Source of the DNA: Clostridia bacterium
GTDB taxonomy: Bacteria; Bacillota; Clostridia; Oscillospirales; Acutalibacteraceae
DNA length: 46,415 nt
Reading direction: 5' to 3'
Assembly: GCA_017379935.1 (NCBI GenBank)
Contig: JAFNVC010000036.1
Coordinates: 1-46,415, forward strand
A model generated the notes under the pieces. The model worked only from the letters and a program-made list of their open reading frames with translations, made no database searches and had not been told where the DNA came from. How positions within the stretch are numbered: position 1 is the first letter of the stretch; every line of letters begins with the position of its first letter. The position numbers and the translations under genes are program-made. Positions 9,310 through 17,198 of this stretch are shown here, one piece after another.

Positions 9310-9525
9310 CTGTGCACCGCTGATGCGACATTATTACGTTATGTAACCTCTGCCTTCGGAACGAACCGCCGTCCGCCGCCTAAAACCTTCCCGCTTCAGC
9401 AGCGTGTCGGGTCAGCACCGAGGGTTGCGATTACCACGTCAATACGACGCAATTTTAAACCAGACGGGTGTCACAGCATAGCGTTGCTGACATCAGGGCA
9501 GACTAGCCCTAATGACACCACTCTT
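9290..9525 (-). ncRNA. Candidate structured non-coding RNA (possibly raiA-motif-like)
   Basis: Reading the minus strand from about 9525: GTGTCA (9518-9513) pairs with TGACAC (9473-9468) and encloses two hairpins, AGGGC-TAGTCT-GCCCT and CAGCA-ACGCTA-TGCTG, giving a clean three-way junction. CCGTC (9467-9463) pairs with GACGG (9373-9369) around a second domain containing TTGCG/CGCAA and CCCG/CGGG stems. A TTCG-TTC-CGAA hairpin, a TTACATAACGTAA hairpin and a CAGC/GCTG stem follow. GC content is well above the AT-rich flanks, and no credible reading frame with a ribosome binding site exists on either strand. It has its own promoter. Of the large clostridial RNA classes I know, the raiA motif fits best in size, but I cannot confirm it. 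The 3' end is not defined. It could also be a long leader of the downstream dockerin gene. Confidence 0.6.
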
Positions 9526-9531
9526 ATGGTT

Positions 9532-9560
9532 AGTATAAATATAAACCTTTTTACAGTCAA
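9532..9560 (-). promoter_or_regulatory. Sigma-A promoter of the candidate ncRNA
   Basis: Minus strand TTGACT (9560-9555), spacer of exactly 17, TATACT (9537-9532). The predicted start near 9525 falls about 7 bases before the first stem of the three-way junction. That placement supports a dedicated transcription unit. Confidence 0.7.
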
Positions 9561-9681
9561 AGTCAATAAATTTTCGTCGATTATTTATAATTTGTACATA
9601 TTTCACAGTATTTGATATCATTTTTTTACAGACCGGAATCACGGCGGAATTATTAAGCTTTTACGCTTTTTACAAAGTGTA

Positions 9682-9717
9682 AAAAAAGAAAAAACGGCAC
9701 AGATTTGCTCTGCGCCG
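9682..9717 (-). terminator. Rho-independent terminator of truB
   Basis: Minus strand CGGCGCAGA-GCAAA-TCTGTGCCG (9717-9695) with one G-T wobble, followed by six T. It lies about 65 bases past the truB stop. Confidence 0.85.
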
Positions 9718-9782
9718 ATTGCGTGTTTTTTGTGCCGGATTCCCTATATATATAAAATGTATACGGATTTTGCGTTTTTTGC

Positions 9783-10673
9783 TCAATAAACGAGGATTTT
9801 TTCGACCGCAAGAGTGCCTGCTTCCCTGTCAATTCTGCCGAGTCCCGCGAGCCTTCCCTCAGGTGACTGAACGCGGCAGATTCCGACCGTCTGCTTATCC
9901 CTGACACGCATAAGATCAAGCGTGCCTCCGTTTGAGAAATAGAACACCTGCTTCTCGCTGACAGTTACCGCGGGATACGCCGAAAGCATCTCATCACACG
10001 GAGCGATCAGCTCCTCTGCCCTGTCCTCTGAGACAGCCTTTTCAAGCTCACCAAGGGTGATGGTTCTCGAGATATCGATACCGTTTGCATTGGTTCGGCG
10101 AAGGGAGGAAATCGTTGCGCCGCAGCCGAGCTTTTCACCAATGTCCGATGCGAGCGAACGGATGTACGTGCCTGCTGAGCAGGATACGTCGATTTCGAAT
10201 TCGTTGTTTTCAAGTGCAGAGACGATTGTAATCGAGTAAATCGTGACGTCCCTTGCTTCGCGCTCAATCTCAATACCCTGACGCGCAAGCTTGTAAAGAC
10301 GAACACCGTCCTTTGAAACAGCAGAATACATCGGGGGGAGCTGTTTGATGCTGCCGACAAACGACATAACAGCTGCTTCAAGCTCTTCGGAGGTTACATT
10401 CACTTCTCTTTTTTCAAGTACTTCACCCGTTGTGTCGAGGGTATCCGTAATCGTTCCGAGCAGGATTCTTGCACGGTAGGACTTGTCGTGCACGGGAAGA
10501 TACTGTGAAAACCGAGTTGCCCCGCCAAGCATAATCGGCAGCACACCCGTTGCCATCGGGTCGAGTGTTCCCGTGTGCCCCGCCTTTTTAACACCGAGTA
10601 TACGGCGCGTTTTATTGACCGCGGTGAACGAGGTTATTCCTTCGGGTTTGTCAAGAAAAATGAAGCCTGTCAT
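9783..10673 (-). CDS. truB: tRNA pseudouridine(55) synthase TruB
   Basis: This enzyme converts U55 in the T-loop of tRNAs to pseudouridine. At 296 residues it has the usual length. The N-terminus GFIFLDKPEGITS is the family opening. The HTGTLDPMATGVLP motif at about residues 33-46 carries the catalytic aspartate. The RNA-binding CSAGTYIRSLASDIGE segment is near residue 165. The C-terminal about 80 residues fit the PUA-like tail. TAGGAGGC sits just ahead of the ATG. In many Firmicutes truB is followed by ribF and preceded by rbfA; neither is here. The gene is flanked by the candidate RNA and a divergent sigma factor, so it is monocistronic. Confidence 0.96.
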   Translation of the reverse strand: MTGFIFLDKPEGITSFTAVNKTRRILGVKKAGHTGTLDPMATGVLPIMLGGATRFSQYLPVHDKSYRARILLGTITDTLDTTGEVLEKREVNVTSEELEAAVMSFVGSIKQLPPMYSAVSKDGVRLYKLARQGIEIEREARDVTIYSITIVSALENNEFEIDVSCSAGTYIRSLASDIGEKLGCGATISSLRRTNANGIDISRTITLGELEKAVSEDRAEELIAPCDEMLSAYPAVTVSEKQVFYFSNGGTLDLMRVRDKQTVGICRVQSPEGRLAGLGRIDREAGTLAVEKILVY

Positions 10674-10790
10674 CCGTTTCGCCTCCTAAAAATCCACTTA
10701 ATTATAACCCAGAATCGCTATAATTTCAAGCGTTAAAAATCATTCGGATAATTGTCGATTTTGTGCAAAAAACATATTTTTTGGTAGAAG

Positions 10791-10826
10791 GGTTAAAAAT
10801 AGTCTGTATTTTTAACCAAAAACAGA
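10791..10826. promoter_or_regulatory. Overlapping inverted repeats between truB and the sigma gene
   Basis: GGTTAAAAATA-GTCTG-TATTTTTAACC (10791-10817) is a perfect 11-bp inverted repeat. Its loop GTCTGT (10802-10807) is itself complementary to ACAGAC (10821-10826), so two alternative pairings exclude each other. It lies upstream of both divergent genes and about 40 bases before the plus-strand promoter. No T-run follows. It could be an operator, a small structured leader or a remnant. Confidence 0.4.
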
Positions 10827-10866
10827 CACCTTTATTTGGTGTAAACGGAGAAATAGCCGAATTTAA

Positions 10867-10895
10867 TTGACTTTACAAATTTTATCAGCTATTAT
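10867..10895 (+). promoter_or_regulatory. Sigma-A promoter of the small sigma-factor gene
   Basis: TTGACT (10867-10872), 17-base spacer, TATTAT (10890-10895). A GTGAGG ribosome binding site follows 7 bases before the ATG at 10928. Confidence 0.65.
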
Positions 10896-10927
10896 GATAA
10901 TGTATCTTAGTCCTGTGAGGTGTCCGT

Positions 10928-11485
10928 ATGGGTAAATTCTCAATTGAAGAGAATCTGCTTAATGCGGCGCGGAACGGCGATAACGGTGCTATGAACGAGC
11001 TTGTAACCGCACTTGCCCCTACTGTTGAAAAGATTGCTTCCGCTTATGTGGGACGCTCCCCGTTGGCACGTGGCGATCTGATTCAGGAGGGAATGATCGG
11101 TCTTTTAAGCTCAGTTTACGGTTATTCGTCAGGCGGAGGTGCAGAGTTTTATACATACTCTGTCAAGTGTATTTCCAACCGTATTATGAGTGCGGTTCGA
11201 AATCAACTGCGCAATAAACACACACCACTCAACTCATACGTGCTTATCGACAGTATTGACCTGGCCGACGGTCAGGCGAACCCCCAGACTGTTATTGAGA
11301 TGCAGGAAAGAATGAATCTTTTGCATCAGAAAATCAAGACGGAGCTTACCGATCTTGAAAGAGATGTTCTCAAGCTTCATATTTCCGGTCACAACTACAG
11401 TTCTATTGCCGAAATCCTTTCTGTCAGCGCTAAAACCGTTGACAACGCTTTGCAAAGAGCAAGAAAAAAACTCAAGGAAAAATGA
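10928..11485 (+). CDS. Sigma-70 family RNA polymerase sigma factor (SigH-like)
   Basis: A 185-residue sigma factor. Region 2 includes RGDLIQEGMIGLLSSVYGY (core binding and -10 recognition, about residues 48-66) and FYTYSVKCISNRIMSA. Region 4 is a helix-turn-helix near the C-terminus (LTDLERDVLKLHISGHNYSSIAEILSV... with the AKTVDNALQRARKKL recognition helix). There is no region 1.1 or region 3 of housekeeping sigma. The length and wording resemble SigH-type factors of Firmicutes, which drive transition-state and sporulation genes, rather than ECF factors. No anti-sigma gene is adjacent. The name sigH is not assigned because paralogues are common. The product may control genes outside this window. 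Confidence 0.85.
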   Translation: MGKFSIEENLLNAARNGDNGAMNELVTALAPTVEKIASAYVGRSPLARGDLIQEGMIGLLSSVYGYSSGGGAEFYTYSVKCISNRIMSAVRNQLRNKHTPLNSYVLIDSIDLADGQANPQTVIEMQERMNLLHQKIKTELTDLERDVLKLHISGHNYSSIAEILSVSAKTVDNALQRARKKLKEK

Positions 11486-11569
11486 TACCTTCGGCACTTG
11501 TGAAATATTCGCGCGCAGGTGTCCGCGGCTTGTACAGGCCGCAAAATAATTTAAGTGAGGTAAAAACTT

Positions 11570-11848
11570 ATGTACGAAGACAAGACTTTAATTTGTAAGG
11601 ATTGCGGTGAGGAATTCATCTTCTCAGCAGGCGAGCAGGAATTTTATGCTGAAAAAGGCTTTGTAAACGAGCCCCAGCGTTGTAAGGCTTGCCGTGATGC
11701 AAGAAAGAACGCTGTTCGCGGTGAGCGCGAGCTTTTCGATGCAACATGCGCTAATTGCGGCGGCGTTGCAAAGGTTCCCTTCCGTCCCCGTGAGGACCGC
11801 CCTGTTTACTGCAGCGAGTGCTTCGCAAAGATGAAGGAAGAGGCATAA
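11570..11848 (+). CDS. Double zinc-ribbon protein (CxxC-x17-CxxC type)
   Basis: A 92-residue protein built of two zinc-ribbon units. The first has CKDC, 25 residues, CKAC (residues about 10-42). The second has CANC, exactly 17 residues, CSEC (about 60-84). These match the 'probable zinc-ribbon' and CxxC-x17-CxxC small-protein families, whose biochemical role is not established. A basic linker (DARKNAVRGERE) joins them and could contact nucleic acid. It has a GTGAGGT ribosome binding site and a strong terminator right after, so it is a stand-alone small gene, 84 bases after the sigma factor. Confidence 0.85.
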   Translation: MYEDKTLICKDCGEEFIFSAGEQEFYAEKGFVNEPQRCKACRDARKNAVRGERELFDATCANCGGVAKVPFRPREDRPVYCSECFAKMKEEA

Positions 11849-11863
11849 TTTAAGTTAAAAGTC

Positions 11864-11892
11864 AACGAGGTTGCTGACGCAACCTCGTTTTT
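11864..11892. terminator. Strong bidirectional terminator
   Basis: AACGAGGTTGC-TGAC-GCAACCTCGTT is an 11-bp perfect stem followed on the plus strand by a T-rich tail. It ends the zinc-ribbon gene. It also abuts the stop of the convergent FkbM gene at 11891, serving both. Confidence 0.9.
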
Positions 11893-12955
11893 ATTTTGCT
11901 ATACAGTAAAAGTTGGATTCCCACGCAGGGATATACGGATGGTGGCAGAAATATACCCGATAGCCTTCGCAAAGCTCATTGATTTTAAGCGGGAGACGGT
12001 ACATATCGGAGTTGCGGTGATAAGCGCAGACATAAAGCTTCGGTCGGTGCTTCTTGATAGTATTTCTTGCACCGTCAAGCGCCTTTTCCTCACTGCCCTC
12101 AATATCCATTTTAAGCACGGTTATACGCTCACCTGCGAGGATATTGTCAACGCTGTCCGCCTGCACCTCGACCTGACCTGATGATGACAGCTTCGAATTT
12201 CTGCCCTTTTTCTTTTCGAAGAAAAGGGTCTCTTTTTTGTCCCATACTGCAAGATTATGGGTGGTGATATCCCTGACATCAGCAGTTTTATCGGTGAGCT
12301 TGCGGTAATTTTTCTCATCGGCTTCAACGGCGATAATTTTTTCGTATTCACCGCCCGTCGCCTGAAGAAATTCACGGACGGTATCGCCGTCATAAGCGCC
12401 GAGATCCATAAAGACCTCATCCTTACTGAGCTGAAGGTATTCGGAATAAATTTCCTCCTTCTTCTTTTCGCACCTAAAAAGATATTCAACCTTGCCGCTG
12501 ACCTTGAAGTTAAGCACATCAATAAAGCTCCGACGCGAAAAATCGTCGGCAAGCAGACTGTAGGCACGCTCGAATTCCTCATCGTGCTCCTCAATAAACT
12601 CACGGGTGAAAACGCCGTCGTTTACAATCGGCACATTCGGTGCAAAAAGAGTATGCTTTTCGGAAAGCGCCTTTATTTTGTCAAGCATTGGTCTGTCGTG
12701 CACGGCAAAGCAGACAACAATCACAAAATCATCATATTTTTCGCACACGTCGGAATATTTAATCACCTTATATCCACGGAAGGAATGTCCGCGCACAAAT
12801 TCGTCGGAGGCAAAGACCTCCACTGCGGTCACTCCGATTTCTCCGAGCTTTTCAATTACCATATCCGTGCCGTTACCCATACCGTAAAGTGCAATCGGCA
12901 GCTCCGTTTCCTTAAGGTAGTCCCAGACATTTCGTTCTTTTATGCGTTCAATCAT
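11891..12955 (-). CDS. FkbM-family SAM-dependent methyltransferase
   Basis: A 354-residue protein. Residues about 1-150 form a nucleotide-binding-like domain (PIALYGMGNGTDMVI at 20-34, glycine-rich). The C-terminal half is an FkbM methyltransferase: motif I VFMDLGAYDGDTVREF near residue 183, acidic EADEKNYRKL, then VLKMDIEGSEEKALDGA near residue 289. FkbM enzymes O-methylate sugars or small molecules. The N-terminal fusion is the form often found in glycan-related loci of Clostridia and Bacteroidetes. The ribosome binding site is weak (GAAAGCGA). It is a solitary gene, convergent with the zinc-ribbon gene and divergent from the GH20-like gene. Its substrate is unknown. Confidence 0.85.
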   Translation of the reverse strand: MIERIKERNVWDYLKETELPIALYGMGNGTDMVIEKLGEIGVTAVEVFASDEFVRGHSFRGYKVIKYSDVCEKYDDFVIVVCFAVHDRPMLDKIKALSEKHTLFAPNVPIVNDGVFTREFIEEHDEEFERAYSLLADDFSRRSFIDVLNFKVSGKVEYLFRCEKKKEEIYSEYLQLSKDEVFMDLGAYDGDTVREFLQATGGEYEKIIAVEADEKNYRKLTDKTADVRDITTHNLAVWDKKETLFFEKKKGRNSKLSSSGQVEVQADSVDNILAGERITVLKMDIEGSEEKALDGARNTIKKHRPKLYVCAYHRNSDMYRLPLKINELCEGYRVYFCHHPYIPAWESNFYCIAK

Positions 12956-12972
12956 ATTTTTTTCGCTTTCTG

Positions 12973-13002
12973 TTGTTTTTAAATATATAAGTATGATATA
13001 CT
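12973..13002 (+). promoter_or_regulatory. Possible promoter of the GH20-like gene
   Basis: TTGTTT (12973-12978), 18-base spacer, TATACT (12997-13002), 33 bases before the proposed start. The -10 overlaps a short palindrome AGTATGATATACT in this divergent intergenic region. Confidence 0.4.
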
Positions 13003-13034
13003 AAATTATCATAATAATCAAGGTTGTGATTGAA

Positions 13035-15218
13035 TTGAAATTTGATTTTACCGGTTTAAAAATAGTTGCTGCGGATAAAATCACTCTTCAGGCGGCTGAT
13101 ATGTTCGCTGAAGAAATCGAAATCCGCACAGGCCTCAGACCTGAAATTGTATCTGACTGCGACAGTGCTTTTGTTGCGCTGCGTATCGCTGATACAAGTG
13201 ACAGCGAGGAATATATCATTGAGCATAACGATAATAAAATCGTTATCACCGCTCACCGTCTGCGCGGACTTCTTTTCGGCTGCGGCGAATTTATAAAAAA
13301 GGCTGTTTTTGACGGTAGAAAAATCAGTCTTGTTAAAAACATTAGTATGACGAGGGTGCCGTCGATGAAAATCCGCGGTCATCAGCTCAGCTATACAGAT
13401 ATGAACAACACCGTTGACAACTGGGACAAGGCACAGTACGAGCGTTACATCCGCGACCTCGTGCTTTTCGGAATGAACACCGTCGAGGCTGACTCAGGTG
13501 TACGCGAGGAAAAGAGCACGCTTATGAGATTTTCACAGAAGGAAATGCTCGTTGCGATGTCCGAAATATGTGTAAAATGCGATATCGACCTTTCCGTATG
13601 GCATGAGCTGTGGTCGAAGGATTCCGACGAGGAAACCATCGAAAAGATGCACCGCCTTTATGACGATTTACCGAAGCTCGATATCCTCTTCCCTCCCGGA
13701 GGAGACCCCGGTGATATGCAGGGCGAGGCTTTCGTTCAGCGTTGCGCGCTTATGAATCGTGAGATGAAGAAGGTTTTTCCGAACATTCAGATGTGGCCCT
13801 CCGCTCAGGCTCCGCACGAATATCCCGATTGGGGCGAGCGTTTCGCAAAGGAAATGGCAAAATGTCCTGAGGAAATCGACGGCGTTATCTACGGTCCGAA
13901 CCACGCGATGCCGCTTGACGAATTGCGCAGAAAAATTGACAGCCGCTATCCCTTCCGACTCTATCCCGATATCGGACACAACGTGCGCTGTGAAACTCCC
14001 GTTCACTTTGACCGCGATGACTGGCACTACTCACTCGCCGCAACCTTAAGCCGTGAGGCGGTAAATCCCCGTCCGTCGGAATACAGACTCTACCACAGAC
14101 AGACGAGACAGTACGTTGACGGAAGCGTTACATACTCCGAGGGTGTGAACGATGACCTTAACAAGTTCGTGTGGAGCGCAATGGACCTTGACTGTGAGAG
14201 CGACCTTCGCGAGAACGTGCTCGATTACTGCCGTGCGTTCTTCATCGGTGCGGATGCCGAAAAGCTCGCCGATATGCTCATCGCCTTTGAGCACAGCTGG
14301 GAGGGCGACCCTGTCGAGAATGTAAACATTCAGACAAACTACGAAGCATTCGTAAAAATGGCGGATGAAAAGCCCGGACTGATGCAGAACTGGCGCTTTG
14401 TGCTTCACCTTTTCAGAGCATACTGCGACAAAATCGTGCGCGACAGAAGAATTTTTGAGCTCGGTCTTATTGACGAGGCAAAATCACTTGTTTATCTCGG
14501 CAAACCCGAAAAAGCGCTTGAAATTCTAAAGACAGATTTCTGTGATGAATATAAGGAAATGCGGGCAAAAATTGACGAGCTTGCAGAAATTCTCTTTAAC
14601 CTTATCGGTATTCAGCTCGACGTCGAGCATTACCACGGTATGAAATGGGAAAGAGGCTGTACGCTAATGACGATTGATAATCCTGTCACTGACAGACGCT
14701 ATCTCGTCAATAAAATGACAGCGGATCCCGACTTTGCAGTTAAATATTTTGAGAGAAACAAGGTCGAACACGACGAGTATTATTTCTCCTTCGCTGAGCA
14801 CGGCTTTGAGGTCTGCGGTAAGCAGAAGGGTGAATATTATATGAATTTCCGCGGTGATATGAACTTTAATGCGGAAATGCCTGTGTGCATCACCAAGGTT
14901 TTTGACCATTTCAACTTCGATTGCCGCGTTTCGGGACTGACCGCGGGCGACTATAAGCTGCGTATGACCTACAAAACCAACCCGAACGATGAAATCAGCC
15001 ACCATAAGGTGACAATAAACGGCAACGTCATCCACGACGGCAAGCAGTACGGCGGTATAAGAGACGAGGATTTTGAAAAGCTTCACCTCGCCGACGGCTT
15101 TGTAAGCGTCGTATATGACATACCTGCCGGATATATTGAAAACGGCTGTGCCGTGCTCGAAATCACGGAGCCGATTGACGGATTTATGATAAGCGAATTC
15201 TGGTTTACGAAAGCATAA
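13035..15218 (+). CDS. GH20-like glycoside hydrolase, probably cytosolic
   Basis: About 727 residues with no signal peptide. The start is uncertain. A GTG at 13026 has AAGG only 2 bases away, while the TTG at 13035 has it 11 bases away, matching the arrangement at galE, so TTG is preferred. Residues about 5-105 look like the GH20b/zincin-like fold that precedes GH20 catalytic barrels (HRLRGLLFGCGEFIKKAV). A TIM-barrel-like region follows (MKIRGHQLSYTD; YIRDLVLFGMNTVE; LDILFPPGGDPGDMQG; YPDIGHNVRCE). The C-terminus is helical and then a beta domain. The classical GH20 catalytic D-E pair is not evident, so activity on N-acetylhexosaminides is not assured. It might be a hydrolase for uronic or amino-sugar glycosides taken up by the cell. 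No transporter is adjacent. Confidence 0.65.
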   Translation: MKFDFTGLKIVAADKITLQAADMFAEEIEIRTGLRPEIVSDCDSAFVALRIADTSDSEEYIIEHNDNKIVITAHRLRGLLFGCGEFIKKAVFDGRKISLVKNISMTRVPSMKIRGHQLSYTDMNNTVDNWDKAQYERYIRDLVLFGMNTVEADSGVREEKSTLMRFSQKEMLVAMSEICVKCDIDLSVWHELWSKDSDEETIEKMHRLYDDLPKLDILFPPGGDPGDMQGEAFVQRCALMNREMKKVFPNIQMWPSAQAPHEYPDWGERFAKEMAKCPEEIDGVIYGPNHAMPLDELRRKIDSRYPFRLYPDIGHNVRCETPVHFDRDDWHYSLAATLSREAVNPRPSEYRLYHRQTRQYVDGSVTYSEGVNDDLNKFVWSAMDLDCESDLRENVLDYCRAFFIGADAEKLADMLIAFEHSWEGDPVENVNIQTNYEAFVKMADEKPGLMQNWRFVLHLFRAYCDKIVRDRRIFELGLIDEAKSLVYLGKPEKALEILKTDFCDEYKEMRAKIDELAEILFNLIGIQLDVEHYHGMKWERGCTLMTIDNPVTDRRYLVNKMTADPDFAVKYFERNKVEHDEYYFSFAEHGFEVCGKQKGEYYMNFRGDMNFNAEMPVCITKVFDHFNFDCRVSGLTAGDYKLRMTYKTNPNDEISHHKVTINGNVIHDGKQYGGIRDEDFEKLHLADGFVSVVYDIPAGYIENGCAVLEITEPIDGFMISEFWFTKA

Positions 15219-15252
15219 AATTCTGAGTAACATTAGAAAAGGAGGAAATAAA

Positions 15253-16197
15253 ATGAAACAAACTGTTAAAAAATCCCTTTGTTCGCTGCTTGTCCTCATT
15301 ATCGTCATTACATCATCATTAACAGCTTTCGCTGTAACATCAGGAGATGTTAATTCTGACGGAAAGGTAAACTCAATAGATGCACTTTGCGTTTTAAGCC
15401 ACGCTGTCGGAATAACGCCGCAAAAGTTTAATAAAGCTGTTGCAGATATGAATAATGATAACAAAATCAACTCAATAGATGCTCTTATGATTCTTAATAT
15501 TGCAGTTGGCAATCTCACCACAGACACAGACTCTTCAGGCTCATTAAAAAATGCATCTGAGATTACAGATTACTATAACAAAGCAATCAATAAAGTGATT
15601 TCTTCAAAAGCAGGCTTCAAAAAAGACCGTGAAACCGTATTGCATAGTTTGGACGGTGGTGCATTATTAAAAATTCAACTCGTTGTAGATATGGTTCACA
15701 ATTTTCTCGGCGTAGGAACAACACAGTGGGATAATACAAAGGGTAAGCAAACCAATTTGTGTAAAGCCTCGCTTACAGCTGATGATATCAAGCAAGCAAC
15801 CTGTGTAAATAATAACGGAATTTATACCATTACAATGACCTTAAGAGGCAGTACTAATTCAGCAAATTCATCCGCCTCCTATGATAACTCACCACTCCTG
15901 AGATCAGGTGTTTATGCAGGAAAAGGTGACAAAATTGCCTATGACTATAAAAATTCAGATAACATCTACACTGCCATTAACGGGGTTGATAATTGCAAGA
16001 CTGATTCAGTTTCCGAAAATATAACAAACGCAAAAATTATTGCTGTTATTAACTCAAAGACAGGTAACCTTCAATCATTGACCGTGTCGTGGGACTGGTC
16101 AGTTGAGCTTACCAATGTTAAATATACAATCGTCGGCATCAAACAAGCCAAGGGTAATGCAACTACCACTGTCAGTCTTTACGATGTCCGTTTTTAA
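15253..16197 (+). CDS. Secreted protein with N-terminal dockerin
   Basis: A 314-residue protein with signal peptide SLCSLLVLIIVITSSLTAFA (about residues 9-28). A dockerin follows immediately, with repeats GDVNSDGKVNSIDALCVL and ADMNNDNKINSIDALMIL (about residues 32-92). The rest (about 100-314) is a domain I do not recognise, with alternating beta strands and YDNSPLLRSGVYAGKGD and WDWSVELTN segments. Similar unassigned domains follow dockerins in Ruminococcus-type proteins, but I cannot name a family. AAAGGAGG precedes the ATG. The coding sequence is more AT-rich than its neighbours. The N-terminal dockerin position contrasts with the C-terminal ones at 3975-9241, and its N-S-I-D loops differ from their D-S-T-D loops, so partner specificity may differ. 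Confidence 0.8.
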   Translation: MKQTVKKSLCSLLVLIIVITSSLTAFAVTSGDVNSDGKVNSIDALCVLSHAVGITPQKFNKAVADMNNDNKINSIDALMILNIAVGNLTTDTDSSGSLKNASEITDYYNKAINKVISSKAGFKKDRETVLHSLDGGALLKIQLVVDMVHNFLGVGTTQWDNTKGKQTNLCKASLTADDIKQATCVNNNGIYTITMTLRGSTNSANSSASYDNSPLLRSGVYAGKGDKIAYDYKNSDNIYTAINGVDNCKTDSVSENITNAKIIAVINSKTGNLQSLTVSWDWSVELTNVKYTIVGIKQAKGNATTTVSLYDVRF

Positions 16198-16213
16198 TTT
16201 TGATTATACAAAA

Positions 16214-16243
16214 ACAGAGCAATGCGTGGCATTGCTCTGTTTT
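16214..16243. terminator. Terminator shared by the dockerin gene and rsmA
   Basis: ACAGAGCAATGC-GTG-GCATTGCTCTGT, a 12-bp stem followed by TTT, 17 bases past the dockerin gene stop. On the minus strand it also follows the rsmA stop (16251), so it likely works in both directions. Confidence 0.85.
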
Positions 16244-16250
16244 ATCAATT

Positions 16251-17111
16251 TTATATCAACTTATAAAGCTCCTCGCATAGCACGCCGAGCTGTTCCATCG
16301 TCAGACTTTCGGCGCGTACGGTTGAGGGAAGTCCCGCATTTTCAATTGCGGCTATAACCGTCTGCTTATTCATTCCGAGTCCCGAGCTGATTCCGTTTGA
16401 TGCCGTTTTTCTGCGCTGGCTGAAGGCTGAACGCACCATCGAGAAGAAAAACCTTTCATCCGTTATGTCTATCGGCACATCCTTACGGATATCAAGGCGG
16501 ATAACCGCGCTGTCAACGTTCGGTGCCGGCATAAAAGATCCGCGCGAAACATCAAAAAGCTTGTTGGCATCCGCATAAAAATCAACCGCTACCGTTACAG
16601 CCCCCGAATCTCTGCTTCCTACATCGGCACAAAGTCTGACCGCCGCCTCCTTCTGCACCATTACGGTGATTGATTCGATATTCAGCCTTTCCTCAAGCAG
16701 GCGCATAATAACGGGAGATGTGATATAATACGGCAGATTTGCGCAAACTATTACGGGCATATCGCCGAACTCTTCTTCAAGAATCTTATGCAGGTCAACC
16801 TTGAGAATATCGCCGTTGATGATTTTGATATTATCGAAATCCGCAAGAGTTTCATCAAGCACAGGCAGAAGCCTTGTATCAAGCTCAACGCAGACAACCT
16901 TATCCGCGCGCTTTGCAAGCTCAGCCGTAAGAACACCGATTCCTGCTCCGACCTCGAGCACGCCGACTCCCTCGCGCGCTCCGCCCTCCTCCGCGATTCG
17001 CGGACAAACTGACGGATTGATGATAAAATTCTGACCGAGCGCCTTCGAAAATGTGAAGCCGTGACGCTGTAATACGCTTTTTATAACTCCGATATCTGAT
17101 AAATTACTCAT
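16251..17111 (-). CDS. rsmA: 16S rRNA (adenine1518/1519-N6) dimethyltransferase RsmA/KsgA
   Basis: This enzyme dimethylates two adjacent adenines in helix 45 of 16S rRNA during 30S maturation. The 286-residue length is typical. Visible motifs: the FSKALGQNFIINP opening; motif I VLEVGAGIGVLTAELA near residue 50; VCVELD; NGDIL; the hallmark NLPYYITSP near residue 125; and the C-terminal FSQRRKT helix. The ATG at 17111 is preceded by ATGAGGTTATT. It is divergent from galE. In Firmicutes it often neighbours rnmV; that is not so here. Confidence 0.97.
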   Translation of the reverse strand: MSNLSDIGVIKSVLQRHGFTFSKALGQNFIINPSVCPRIAEEGGAREGVGVLEVGAGIGVLTAELAKRADKVVCVELDTRLLPVLDETLADFDNIKIINGDILKVDLHKILEEEFGDMPVIVCANLPYYITSPVIMRLLEERLNIESITVMVQKEAAVRLCADVGSRDSGAVTVAVDFYADANKLFDVSRGSFMPAPNVDSAVIRLDIRKDVPIDITDERFFFSMVRSAFSQRRKTASNGISSGLGMNKQTVIAAIENAGLPSTVRAESLTMEQLGVLCEELYKLI

Positions 17112-17129
17112 AATAACCTCATTTGTTAT

Positions 17130-17158
17130 TGCAATTTCTTTTTAAAACAATTATAATT
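17130..17158 (+). promoter_or_regulatory. Sigma-A promoter of galE-hflX
   Basis: TTGCAA (17130-17135), 17-base spacer, TATAAT (17153-17158), 40 bases before the galE ATG at 17199. Confidence 0.55.
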
Positions 17159-17198
17159 ATAGAGTATAGGTGAAAATTTGTCAATTGGAGTGATTGAA

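Noticed and set aside
9292-9615. 107-residue plus-strand open frame
   Set aside because: It lies antisense to the candidate RNA, has no ribosome binding site, odd composition and no recognisable domain.
12257-12982. 241-residue plus-strand open frame
   Set aside because: It is antisense to the FkbM methyltransferase, which has clear motifs.
14664-15527. 287-residue minus-strand open frame
   Set aside because: It is the shadow of the GH20-like gene and the start of the dockerin gene; no ribosome binding site, no family.
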